A DNA stretch of 64,000 nucleotides from Turbatrix aceti. Its lineage: Eukaryota; Nematoda; Chromadorea; Rhabditida; Panagrolaimidae. Where the stretch lies: positions 2,418,001-2,482,000 of the forward strand of contig OZ017766.1 in assembly GCA_963969345.1 (NCBI GenBank). Reading direction: 5' to 3'. The position numbers and the translations under genes are program-made. Of this stretch, positions 37,139 through 48,000 are shown in pieces. Under the pieces are notes generated by a model. The model was not told the origin of the DNA. It saw only the letters and a list, made by a program, of their open reading frames with translations, and searched no databases. How positions within the stretch are numbered: position 1 is the first letter of the stretch; every line of letters begins with the position of its first letter.

Positions 37139-37348
37139 GTCCGAGCAATCGATGGGGTCGGTCAGAGCGATCGACGTGCTTTAGAGAAGATCCGAGCGAC
37201 GTGCTGCGCGTGCTATCACCACGGCCGGTCGTAACTGCTCAACTGGTCGTTGATAAGACGCAGACCGTTGAGTGTTCCTGGCTTATCGACAGACTGGGGA
37301 AATGTTATCCAATTTACCCTCCTGAATGGTGTTTTCAGCGTGAACCCC

Positions 37349-38344
37349 ATGCGAGCCACTCGGCGACTGACGCATCCAGTGCCGCTCAAACCGTGCTCGC
37401 TGGCAGCAGCAGACACTCCTGCCGGCCCAATCTACGCCGTGGCCTGCTATGAGCTCCAAACGGACGGCTACACCGGCGAGGTTGTTTTTTTCCGGTCCTC
37501 AGAGCCGGAAGACGCCGCTCCGTCCATACTGGCTGCCCCGGGAGGCGTGTTTCGCGTCTATCACGATCCTGACGAAGGCTTTGTCTGCTGCACGACTTCG
37601 GGCCACGTGCTGACCGTGCCGGACCTTTCCGAACTCACGACCCCCACCATCTGGACGCATGCCGATCGCCCGTATCTCACGGACGTCGACCTCGTTCCCG
37701 GGCGCTTCGTCGTCACGGACGACAAAGGCCGCGTCCACGTCGCGGATCGCTCCTCGGGCCAGATGATTGCCTCTGCCATGGCCCACAAGCTCGCGGGGAC
37801 CTTCGAATGTCCCGCGTGGAGCTGTGCCTTCCTTGACGAATCCGGCGAGCACTTTGCTTCCGTTGGCGATGACGCCGGTGTTCTGCTTTGGGACAGCCGT
37901 GTTCTGACTCGGCCCGTTGCTAAGACAGAAGGTGCCGACGGTCAGGGCACTGTGTTTGTCGACCGGCACTTCTCGGACCCTAACTCATTCATCGTCGGTG
38001 GCTACGGTGGATCACTGGGGGTCTACGACTCCAGAAAAATCGCTGCGGGTCCCGTGCAAAATGTTCAGGTGAGACGTTTTTTTCTGTTGTCCTCTAACCT
38101 GACTTTTCAGTTTCCCGGGGGCGTGTGGCACGTTGACGTCCTTCCCGACAAGTCGCTCGCCGTCGCCGCGTGCATGCAAGCCGGAGTCGTTGTCTTCGAG
38201 CTCTCCTCGCTTGCCCAGGTCGCGGAAATCACCGGCAGCGCACTCTCCTACGGCGCTACCCTCTGCACGACCCCCTCCGGTCTCGAAGTCGGCGAGGTCG
38301 AATTCGAAGGCAGAAAGCTCAATTTATTCAGCATTGTGCAATGA
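37349..38344 (+). CDS. DPH7: DPH7-like WD-repeat diphthine methylesterase
   Basis: Two exons, 37349-38068 and 38111-38344, giving 317 aa with WD-type blades. Diagnostic are WSCAFLDESGEHFASVGDD, VLLWDSRVLTRPVAK, and FIVGGYGGSLGVYDSRKI followed by FPGGVWHVDVLP and LAVAACMQAGVVVF. These match DPH7 (YDEHVLLWDTRN...GGVWRLKWHP...LLAACMHSG). DPH7 removes the methyl ester from methylated diphthine so that DPH6 can complete diphthamide on elongation factor 2. Length is a little short for the family. The start follows an acceptor-like GTGTTTTCAG by 10 nt; the reading frame is open farther upstream, so an upstream exon is possible. It is divergent from the multicopper oxidase gene with 210 bp between start codons. 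Confidence 0.8.
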   Translation: MRATRRLTHPVPLKPCSLAAADTPAGPIYAVACYELQTDGYTGEVVFFRSSEPEDAAPSILAAPGGVFRVYHDPDEGFVCCTTSGHVLTVPDLSELTTPTIWTHADRPYLTDVDLVPGRFVVTDDKGRVHVADRSSGQMIASAMAHKLAGTFECPAWSCAFLDESGEHFASVGDDAGVLLWDSRVLTRPVAKTEGADGQGTVFVDRHFSDPNSFIVGGYGGSLGVYDSRKIAAGPVQNVQVRRFFLLSSNLTFQFPGGVWHVDVLPDKSLAVAACMQAGVVVFELSSLAQVAEITGSALSYGATLCTTPSGLEVGEVEFEGRKLNLFSIVQ

Positions 38345-38352
38345 AAGCGTGA

Positions 38353-39552
38353 TCAGTACTTGCGCCACATGATGTGGGCGGCGGTTACGCCATCGGCGTG
38401 GTCTTTGTAGACCTGCTCTCCGTAGTCGAGAAAGCGGTCGTACGGGATGTTGAAGAGCGACGTGTACCCCATGCGACGCCGCATCTCAATGCTGCCGGTG
38501 CTGATCGTGACGCTGAAGCCGCCCTGAGCGCCGTCCGTTTGGGCTTTTTCCTCGGCGATGCGCGAGAGCGTCGAGGTAAGGCCGTAGCTGAAAAGTTGTC
38601 GTAAACTAGGCAGGGCACAGAGAGGGCGTACCGCTGGTAGGCGGGGTGGCACGTGGCCAGGTCACTCAAGAGAACCTTGTTGACGTCCCGGGACAGAAAA
38701 CGGGCAACATTCTGCTCCATGCCGGCGACCAGTGCCGTCAGCTGCGCCGAGCCTCGTTTGTCTTTGTCGGTGACGACATCGTCGATGGCTGCAAACCGGT
38801 TTTTAGCCCTGAATAAGGTCCGCAAAGCGCGGTTGGCATTTTTTGCCTGCAAGCAAGATCTGACGCGCGGCGTCTTCCGTGTTTACTTTGTTCCTCCAGG
38901 AACCAGACGCCTCGGTATCCGGTTTGTAGAAACAAACAAGGAGTTTGTGAGTAATCAAAGTTATTTTCCTCGAAGGCAAACCGCTGAATTGCTCCAGGCA
39001 CCGTGTGACTCAGCTAGCTGTCGTCTCGTTAACTGTTTCTCTCACCCCCCACCCACCTTTGCTGTGATCCTCCGGCCAATCCAGCTTGGGCGGCGCGTCG
39101 CGGGGACCAAGATTGATCTCAAAGCAGGGGCCTTCGATGTAGCGAGCGACGCGGAAGGCGACGAGTTTGTTGCCCTTAAAGGCGAGCATGCTGACGCCCT
39201 TGTCGATGTTGTTGTCTACGAAGGGGTGCAGCGAGGGGGTCATCGTGTAGGGGTTGAACTTGTCCGGCTTGCCGTCGAGGATGGAGCAGTACAGGAAAAG
39301 ACGAACGATCGCCTCCTGCAGCATCGCGTGGTCTTGGCCGTCGGCGTACTCCAGACGGAATTCTTTGTCTTTGCGAACTAAGCGGCTATCGATGACGCGT
39401 CGCGAGCCGGAGGGTCGCGTGTCGAGCAGCAGACCCTTTTCTGATTTGGGCAGGTCCGTCAAAACGGAGCGCGGCAGCACGATGCCACGGCGCGCCTGCG
39501 TGGCATGCCGCATTCCAGAAAGTTGTCGTACCAAGTTCTGGGCCAGCATCAT
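38353..39552 (-). CDS. GNAT-fold N-acetyltransferase-like protein
   Basis: Proposed exons (minus): 39552-39057, 38788-38632 and 38587-38353, in phase, 295 aa. The layout fits GNAT enzymes of the arylalkylamine type: an N-terminal helical segment (MLQEAIVRLFLY), the strand KGNKLVAFRVARYIEG, then NKVLLSDLATCHPAYQRYGLTSTL, where the acetyl-CoA pyrophosphate loop normally lies (Q/RxxGxG/A, here QRYGLT), and a C-terminal MRRRMGYTSLFNIPYDRF resembling the usual LGF...PY pattern. The loop is degenerate, so activity is uncertain. The first intron is the weak point: I used GTGGGT at 39056 to TTTGCAG at 38789, but a donor 12 nt later with another acceptor could also keep frame. The gene ends 8 bp from the DPH7 stop (convergent). 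Confidence 0.62.
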
Positions 39553-40441
39553 CGAAGGTGATATGACACTTTTCTCTCCCGCTTCTATACACAAATGGTC
39601 TTGATGCGCCCGCCCTGTAATTTATGACAGTCATCTTTGTGGTTTCGGGCTGGTATTAATTAATTGATTGTGGTCCCGTGTGTGAGGCCCCCGCCAGGCA
39701 TAGACAAGTGTGGAGCGACAGACATTTTTTGTGCGATTTATGATCTTTTTTGTAACCAGGAGTCAGATGCAAACATTTGAACGCATTGGTCTCATGAGTT
39801 TGGTACCCATCACTCGCTCGCCCTGGTGCAGCTGGTGAAAGTCGTCCGTCACTCAAGGCTATCACAATATTTTGTTTCTATCAAATTTGTGGCTCAAATG
39901 CAAATTCGTATGCAAATCAAGAACCTGATCTGTTGGAGAAAGTTTGCTTGCTTTGGATACCAATGTTCGAAAAAAGCGGATTTGGCTTAACAAAATTTTT
40001 GTGCAAAAACGCAGCTCAAATAGGTCGTCGGCTTCGAGACCTTCGGGGTTACGGCTGCTTCCGGGACAGGTCGGACTGCAAACCTTCGCAAAGCGAACAA
40101 TCGTGCACGCTCTTCCAGGCACTGAAATGTTTTTTTGCGTGGTTTCGCAGCGACGAGAGCCTGCGTGGACCTCATTAGTCATGGCGATGAGACTAATCAC
40201 CGAAAGAGCTGTGAAGGCGCAAAACAATAATAAATAATAAATGGCAATAAGGTTCACATGACTCACTTTATGATAAAAATACAAAAACGCACATCCAGAA
40301 TGCTAATCAGGTCACAATAAGGAGCGACTGCCGCAGCGGCAAAGATTGAAATTCTTTGTTTGCGCGGATTTTTAAAATACACTTACAATTTTTGTTTAAC
40401 TATACCGTATTATTTTTGATAATGCTGGAATTGCAGAAGCT
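39553..40441. other. AT-rich intergenic region, no gene seen
   Basis: 5' flank of the GNAT gene and 3' flank of the small membrane-protein gene. Short open frames only (up to about 140 codons, 39862-40284 minus, with cysteine- and serine-rich random composition). Confidence 0.5.
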
Positions 40442-40636
40442 TTAACTGAGAAAGATGATGGCACAGAAGACGGCGTTGAGGACGACGAGGAAGATGCAGA
40501 CCCCGAAGAGGAGCAAGCAGATGGTGCGGCTCATGGCGGGGTAAAACGGCGGCGGCGGTTCCATCGTCCTCATAACCACCACCGACGACGACGCTTGATC
40601 CGAAAGCGGCGCGGACTCTGCGCTCGACTTGGCCAT
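40442..40636 (-). CDS. Small single-pass membrane protein (64 aa), function unknown
   Basis: Single-exon frame of 64 aa with the codon usage of neighbouring genes. Residues 1-32 are Ser/Ala/Pro-rich and soluble (SSAESAPLSDQASSSVV, EPPPPFYPAM). Residues 38-63 form one strong hydrophobic helix (TICLLLFGVCIFLVVLNAVF), so the protein resembles a tail-anchored or type II micropeptide. The PPPPFYP stretch could be a proline-motif ligand. I do not recognise a family. A 64-aa frame can occur by chance, but the clean soluble/hydrophobic partition and the ATG context argue for a real gene. Confidence 0.5.
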   Translation of the reverse strand: MAKSSAESAPLSDQASSSVVVMRTMEPPPPFYPAMSRTICLLLFGVCIFLVVLNAVFCAIIFLS

Positions 40637-40780
40637 GCGTGCGTGAGACGAAATCGGGTTGACAAGTGAGCGAATTGAGGAATGCTAGCGCCCGATGCCG
40701 CGAAGCCACGCGATAATGAGGGGCGGGCGTCGAACGGCTTGGAAACGGCTAGAAGTCGGTTATGACACAAATGCGCCTTT

Positions 40781-41396
40781 ACAAGGAAAGTGTCAGGGTT
40801 CATTTTGGAATTTCTTCACGAAACTTTGCCAAAAGTTTGATTTTACTATGAGAAGTTTATACTGAAAAATTCAGTTGCACCGCTCATGATCTGACAGAGT
40901 TACGGTAGTCGAAAATCACGTTTTTGCCATTTTTGACGATTTTTGGCACGTTCTAGCTAACAAACAACGTTATTTTCAAAATCAGGGTGTGCATCAATCG
41001 ACGTAGTTTTGCATGGAGAATCAGATAAAAATATAAAAATTTAGGTTTGCCACCCTAAAAAATGCCGAAATTTGCATTTGAAAAGAGGTCACAATGCCAA
41101 CATTGGTTTCGGCATTTTTCAAGGTCACAACCCTACGTTATTATATTTTTAACTGATTCTCCATAAAAAAATACGTCGAGTGATGCACCACTTGGTTCTG
41201 AAAATGCCGTTGTTTGTTAGCTAGAACGTGCCAAAAATCGTCAAAAATGGCAAAAACGTGATTTTCGACTACCGTAACTCTGTCAGATCATGAGCGGTGC
41301 AACTGAATTTTTCAGTATAAACTTCTCATAGTAAAATCAAACTTTTGGCAAAGTTTCGTGAAGAAATTCCAAAATGAACCCTGACACTTTCCTTGT
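40781..41396. mobile_element. Foldback (MITE-like) element of 616 bp
   Basis: The sequence from 40781 (ACAAGGAAAGTGTCAGGG) is repeated as its reverse complement ending at 41396 (CCCTGACACTTTCCTTGT). The two arms match over roughly 290 bp each with few differences, leaving only about 30 bp of loop near 41075-41105. No coding frame is inside. It is non-autonomous and can form a near-perfect hairpin if transcribed. No clear target-site duplication was found. It lies 144 bp upstream of the small membrane-protein gene. Confidence 0.9.
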
Positions 41397-44300
41397 TAAT
41401 GAATACGGAGGAGCGGAGTACACGCGTTTCTCGGAGTCCTTCCGCCTAAGAGACCAAACCCCGGCGCAGCGGGAGCACGGCATGGCCTAGGTGGCATCCG
41501 GAGGCGACTTTTGGTCCAGAGAGCAAGAAAAACGATGTCGTTGGAGGGGCCTGAAACAAAGCAAATCTCAATTGAATGCAGCTTACAGAGACGTGACGTG
41601 TCAGCAATTTTGAGATTTGTAGTCGCGTTTTAGAAAATGCCACGCCGCTGGACCGTCCCGTTTTTTTCAATTCAATTCAATTCAATTTATCTCTTACTCG
41701 TACACACGGGATTATACAAATCCCGTCCCGTTTTGTACTTGCTAAATCCGCGGCTAGGGAAGCAGTTTTTCATCGGTTTGGGGAAATAAATTTGGATTTA
41801 GCCTCGCGAGAGATACGGAGCCGAGTCCGATGCGTAAAGCCGATAAAGCACGGGCCATTGTTGCTAGGATTGAAGTCGCAGCACCGCCGGCTCATATTAA
41901 TTGCAAATGAATCCGCGGAGGGGTCATCATCGTGGCGCAAGGACGCAAACACTGCGAAACACAGGAAACTCGTTTGAAACACGTCGATTGCCCGGGAAAC
42001 GCCGACTCATTCAAAAACAACACGCCGCAGCGCCTCATTATGCAACATCTGCAGGAATCTAAAATTGGTGGATTGGATCGGCGCTGAAGGGCAGCCGGTC
42101 GGCAAGGTCGGTCATCGGCGCCGACACTCTCAGTTTCAGCGCAGTCGGCTGCGAGCCTGCCTGTGCCGGGATAAACGCCTTCTCATCAGTGCCGGTTTAA
42201 TTAAACGCGTCATCCGGACGTGTGCAATGACACCTCGCCCTTGGCTATGCCTGGTTTCGTCCGCTGCTTCCGGGCCAGCTGTTATCCATTTATGCTTAAA
42301 TTTCCGCTCCGACGTTCTTAGAATTTTGCTCGCGCGACCTGTCAGACCGTTTTCGGTGTATTAAAGAAATCCGGACACCTGTTGTTGTCGTTTTGGTTTG
42401 CATCCGTTTCCGAGTGTCGGAAGTGATCCTCAAAAAATGTCTTGAAATTGTCAACAACGGGGAATTGGCCTGATTATGCGAGGCCGCAAGACGGGATAAA
42501 AAACAGAGCTCTGCTCAAGTGACTGCACTTTTTGAATTCGCTCTTGGCAAAACTGCGGACGCGGTCGATTTGCCTGCCCAGCTGGGCGGTGTCTGTGATC
42601 CAGACGGCTGCCGTGGCAACGGAGGGGGAAGGAGTGCGTGTGCGCAGCCGGCCTGGCCTCTCCACGCCACCAACCACCCCTGTCGTCGGCGGGGCAGTAA
42701 AATCGACCATATTTATCCTCATTTTGCGAGCATCGTGCGTCTCCCGTGGCCGGCACTGTTTTACAATTTCTTTTGCCGAAATTTGATTAACCCGGGAGCC
42801 CCGGGGTGGTTCTTTCCTGCACTGCAGTTTGCCCGCCGTCGTCTTCGACACGATGTTTATTGGAGTACCTCGGAGCAACCCGGAGAAGGCGGACTGCCCT
42901 CTTCGGGAGGGTCGGTAAGTGCACACTTCGCGCGACACCTATTGACTCGCGGATGTGCACGCCGCGCGAAGATGAGGTGGAAAACTGCCTGCAATCTGGT
43001 CTAACGATGCGGACTGCGGTCGTCAACCTTGCCGACCACAATTTTTCCGGAAGGGTGCTCGGCTCAATCCGAGCGTTCCGCAATCGCAGATGTGATGCTT
43101 GAACCGCCGCAGAGCTTGGAAATGAGTATCGCTTGCGACGTAATTGTCTTGTTTGAGTCTTAAGCCCTTCCTCCGCGCGTGCATGGCCCGGCCGTTGTTG
43201 ACAAGTGCGTCGTCCCTCGCGTTGGCCCCTGGTAAAAAACGATGCCTGTCGCCTGCGGTCGCGCGAGTCGCTCAGCGCTTAGCCGCACTCTCGGCCCTTT
43301 TTTGATCGATGGGGCCGTCAGCCGGGTTTGGCAGAGAACAGGCCATAAAAAAGAAAATTTGTCTGCGGCGCGGCAAGAAAGATGGCATGTGTTCGATTGC
43401 AGCCGCGTCGACGCGCGCCGTGGCATGTCGCGACGCCGCTTATGACGCGTGTCGTGCTGCAGTCGTTTTTTTGTCCAAGGGGACAGAGCGCGTTCGTGTC
43501 TGCCGCTGGTTGCCGCGCTGCGTGCCCGAGCCCGTTGCAAACAGATTTAGTCGCCTGGGGTGCGACAACCTTGCAATTTATGTCAACTCTGGGGGTAGGG
43601 GCCAGGATTCTGCGGCAGGCGCGGTACTGTCTGCCGCCCTCCTCCGGTCTGAGCCGGGTGCATCTGAGCTTGCGGCAGCATTCCTTTCGTGTCAGCCCTC
43701 CCCCTGTCCGAGCTCTGCTTTTTGCCGTCAAAAAGTTCGTTTGGGCTGTCAAACGGACGGGGAAGTCCGCGAATGTTTGAAGACGCGTGCAACCAGGCAT
43801 GGGAACCAGTGTTTGACGGGCTTCCTTGCTTCTGATAAGGTCGTTACGGGCTACTGTTGTGGGTTACGACTTCTCAAAGTATGTGATTACGCCGGGAGGG
43901 GGCTCGCGTATGTTTTTCACCTCCAAGTTGTCCGGCGCATTCCCCTGGACGCAGGCCCGACATCGCCAGCGGCCACTTTGCAATTTCCCTCTCCGTGCTG
44001 ATTCAGAGCGATCAATTAGGCGCCATCGAAGCCCCTGGGGCACCGAATGGCACCGACGTGCGCATCGAACTCTGAAAAAAAGGGCTGTGCCGGGGTGTTG
44101 GCTCGCTACCTCCGCTCTCGGCTGCGGGCGAGGCCTTTCTTTTAATCAATTTTGCTGCTTCTTTCAGCTACAGAACAGCATCAAGAAGACGCGTTCGTAC
44201 ATGCCCGGCTTCGTGCGAATGGTTCGGACGAAAAAAGCTTAGTCAATTACCCGGCGAACTGGGTTTTTAACCCTTCCGCAGTGTCTCGGTGGCACTTGCG

Positions 44301-45017
44301 GGGCTGCCTTAGCGTTCTTGGCTGGCTTCTTTTGAGAGTGCGTAATTCAAGTGGGGTGCTTTGTACGAGGTGCTGGCGTGGGAAGGAATACCGACGGCGG
44401 TCTTTACAACAGACACGTCGGTCGGCTGAAATTCAATATCGCAGTGTTCCGCTGCGACTTCGACTTCGGTGCTGTTTACCGGAGAGGCACGGGCGAATCC
44501 CGGCCGGGGGAGGACGGTCAGGAGGCGCGGTGGGTCCATTAGGCCTCCGCGTGTACGTTTGTGTGAACACAGCTTTGCTTTGTCCTCCCTGATTCGCGTC
44601 CAGTCCGGGTAAACAACATGCGCAACAACTCGTCCAAAACAAGTCCGGTACACTCGGTATCGATTTAATAGCCGCCAGCGTCGTCGGTTTGGATTTTCTC
44701 CGGATGGACCGTAGCCACACCGGTGCGTCTGTGATGGCCAGGAGACTCGTCCAGTGACTGCCTTAGCGGCGGTGTGGCCGCGAGGAACGCCTCTGCTGCT
44801 AGGAACACTGTCGCGGCGCGTTGCGTGCATTCGGCGTGTCTTTTATTTCTCCGGAGACCTCGGCCTCGTTCCCTCTCATCATCGTGCTCATTGTCGTAAT
44901 TTGGCACTGCTCGGAGCAGTCTGTTCTCACCTCGCGACTTTCATAGGGTTTCTACTTGTCTCAACAGCGGGTACTCGCGAAGCGACCGACCGGAAATTCA
45001 TCGATTACGTCATCGCC
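41397..45017. other. 3.6-kb gene-free region upstream of the ERICH3-like gene
   Basis: Apart from the microsatellite, nothing could be supported. Open frames of 100-230 codons occur on both strands (for example 43309-44001 plus) because the DNA from 42.0 to 44.8 kb is GC-rich, but their translations have no recognisable motif and overlap several competing frames. An acceptor-like CTTGTCTCAACAG near 44968 could be the 3' end of a 5' UTR intron of the next gene. Confidence 0.5.
41666..41685. repeat. (TTCAA)4 microsatellite
   Basis: Four perfect tandem copies of the pentamer TTCAA preceded by a T run, in gene-free sequence. Confidence 0.85.
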
Positions 45018-48000
45018 ATGGCCGACTCCTTGCTTGAGAACTACAACCCGCTCTACGATGTCCACCTGCGGCAATACTTCGCGCTGCCCCACATGCAGAA
45101 GCACCTCCGTCGCATGGGCCTCCTCGACAGCAACGGCGTCCCCATCGCGCAGAACGGCGACGTCGAGAGCGAGCTCTACGTTCGGCACCACGCCATGATG
45201 GACATGATGCTCCGCAACCGCGAACGCGTCCTCATGCAACTCGCCGATCTCCAGAAGAAGTACGACGCTGCCGAGAAGGTTGAGACCTACCGTCGGGTTC
45301 GCGTACGTGTTTTCGTGCCAGGATTTCTCTGGCTTATCTGTCTGTTTGTTTTCAGAGCGGAGTTACCGATGCGGACGAGTTTCGACGCACGCACCTTTCC
45401 CGAAGCCTGTCAAGACCCTCCCGACCCGCTGCGCGAGCTCCGGCAGCTGTTGGGGGCAGTCGCGAGCGACGGCACTCCAACACTTTTGAAGACACGGATC
45501 TCATCAAGCGCATCGAGACTACTTTCGAACAGGCGCCGGTGCCGATCCCGAAGAACACCTACGACCGTCTGGCGGCCAACGCCTTTAAGTACGCGTTTCT
45601 GCACAAAGTGAGTTGATTGGGCGCTCCTGAATCGATGCATTCAGAATTTTGTTGCAGCTCGACGACTCGACGCTGATCAACTACAAGGAGTCCTTGCTGA
45701 ACCAGCTACAGAAGCTGCGCCGCTTCCGAGACATCAGTTTCGGGCCCCACAACGTGGCGCGCCATCCGCCGACCGCGCAGACGTCGTGGTTCTTCCGTCG
45801 CAGGTCCGCTCCTTCGATTAGTCCCACCACACAGGAGCCGACGAGGTTGGCGAGCGAGAGCTATCAGTAACTGTGTCTCTGTGTCGCCAGCTGTGCCCGT
45901 GTGCCTTCTCACCGAGACGCCGCGCGGCGGTCTCTTTCTTGCAGCACCTTTTTCACTTTTTTTGATACCTCTCGCTTCCATTGTGTGTCGTAGCGCTGCC
46001 CGTTGTGCTCCCCGCATTTCACAACCTTTTTTACCATTCATTTTTGCAGATCGCTTCTCAAGTCCATTGCGAACGGTCTGCCGCGTCAGCACAAGTCGCA
46101 GTCTCCGCGGCGCCATCGAGAGCCCCAGAACTCGTCCGATTCGCCGACAAAGGCGCGCCAGTCGCCGACGAAGCGCTCTACCACTGTCGCTGCTGCCAGG
46201 CATAAGAAAGAAACGTCAGTCTGTGTGTTTTTATTGCGCAGCTGTCAAATTTTGTTTCAGGAGATCCGCATCGCCCCAAAAGCCACCTAGACCCATCCAG
46301 CGGCCTTCCCCGGTCCCTGCACCGGCCTACGATGTCCTGGGCTCTGCTGCTGCCGCTGCGGCTGCGGCTGCTGGAGGTGCCGTGGCGGTTGCGGCAACAG
46401 CGACGATTACTTCGCCGAGAGAAGTGGCCAGTCCGCCGCCGACGCCACGAGATGATGGCGATAAACCGGTATCTCCTTCTCCGCCGCCGCCGCATGACGT
46501 CGTCAACGCGGACGACGCTCAAGATTATCCGGATTCGGAGCACGATCAGCATCCGGCTTATGCCAAGTCTGAGGAGGACGCCGGTGAACTGGTCCACGGT
46601 GATCAAGGCAATGGACATTTTGGTGGTACGGAGCACGGCGGAAGCGCGGGCCACCAGAAAGAACCCGACGAGCTGGACGAGCACGACACTGAGCACAGTT
46701 ATTACGAGAAAACAGATAACGACCAGGAGCATCATCCGCAGAGTGAAGAAATCCCCCCTCCTGCTACCGAGCTGCACGGTGAGCACCCAGAATATCATGA
46801 ATCGCCTCGCCATGAGCCCGCTGACTCTGAAACGCATGATGAACACGAACAGCTTGCCACAGACGAATCAGATGTACATGACGCCGAATATTACGAACAC
46901 CAGGCACCCGACGATCAACCTGCAGACTACGCGGCTTCTGAGAAATCTCTTGCGCATTCGGAGACCGACAAAGGCAGCGAGACTTACGATCAGCAAGGCA
47001 CGACCTTTGATGAGCCAAAACACGAGAGTCCGCAGCAGTCTGAACCCGAAGATGAGTCACACCGTGAGAAACGGTCTTATCCGGTACTCAGCGACGACGA
47101 GGCTATTGCCGAAGAATCTAAAGGCTTCGAACCGGCTGGTGATGACGAGCACCACGGAGTTGTTCCTGAGGACAACACCCGTGTACCCGTGTCGCCACAT
47201 GATAACGCAAATCCAGAAGACGACATCGTCGACAACGCTGGGGAAGACCAAATCCAGGTCGTGCAGCACCACTTTGACAACGCTGAAGTCAGATCAACTG
47301 ACGGTCAGGATCAGGAGCATCCAGAAGACAAACGCGAACCGTCGCCTAAAACCCAGCCGGACCCAGAAGTGCAGGACAACGCGGGCGAAGAAGCGTGCGT
47401 CATTCGCGTCCATACCCCCCTCGGCAGCGATGCCGATCTTCATTCGGAGAGCGGACGTAGCACAGATCACGCTACCACCCGATTGGAGGGTTCAGAAGTG
47501 TCCGCTGCCGCCGAGCAACCACCTGCCACTCCTGAGCACACGCTTTACACTGACGACGAAGCAGACGAGCCTTCCTACCACCAGGACGTCATGGAGCAGT
47601 CCATCTACGCCGCTCACGACGCCGCCGGCGACCACGATGAGCATCATCGCGACCAGGACACCCCCAGCGAGCATCTCAGCGCCCGGGACGATGGTACGGA
47701 GCGTGAGGCGCGTTCCGACGTGTCCTCTGAGCATCACGAAAGTCTGCCGGAGGGACACTTTGAGCATCATGTAAAGTCTCACGTCGAAGTGCACTATAGA
47801 ACTTCCGATGGCAACGAACACAGTGAGCACCATTCTGAGGCATCATTCGAACACGGTCACCTTCCGGAAGGACATGAAGAGACCGATGAACACGACGCTG
47901 AGCACGACGACGCACCCGAGCACCCTGACGTGCATCACGAGTACCCAGACACTGTCTCTGAAGACACCGGTGCTCCTGATTCCAATGCACCGCAGGAAAG

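Noticed and set aside
43309..44001. 230-codon plus-strand open frame
   Set aside because: Translation is Arg/Cys/Ser-rich with no domain, and equally long frames exist in other phases; no splice signals that join it to the ERICH3-like gene.
46332..47774. 480-codon shifted frame within the acidic exon
   Set aside because: Arises from repeated GAG/CAC/GAC codons read out of phase; the annotated frame is the one that splices to the ERICH3-like N-terminus.
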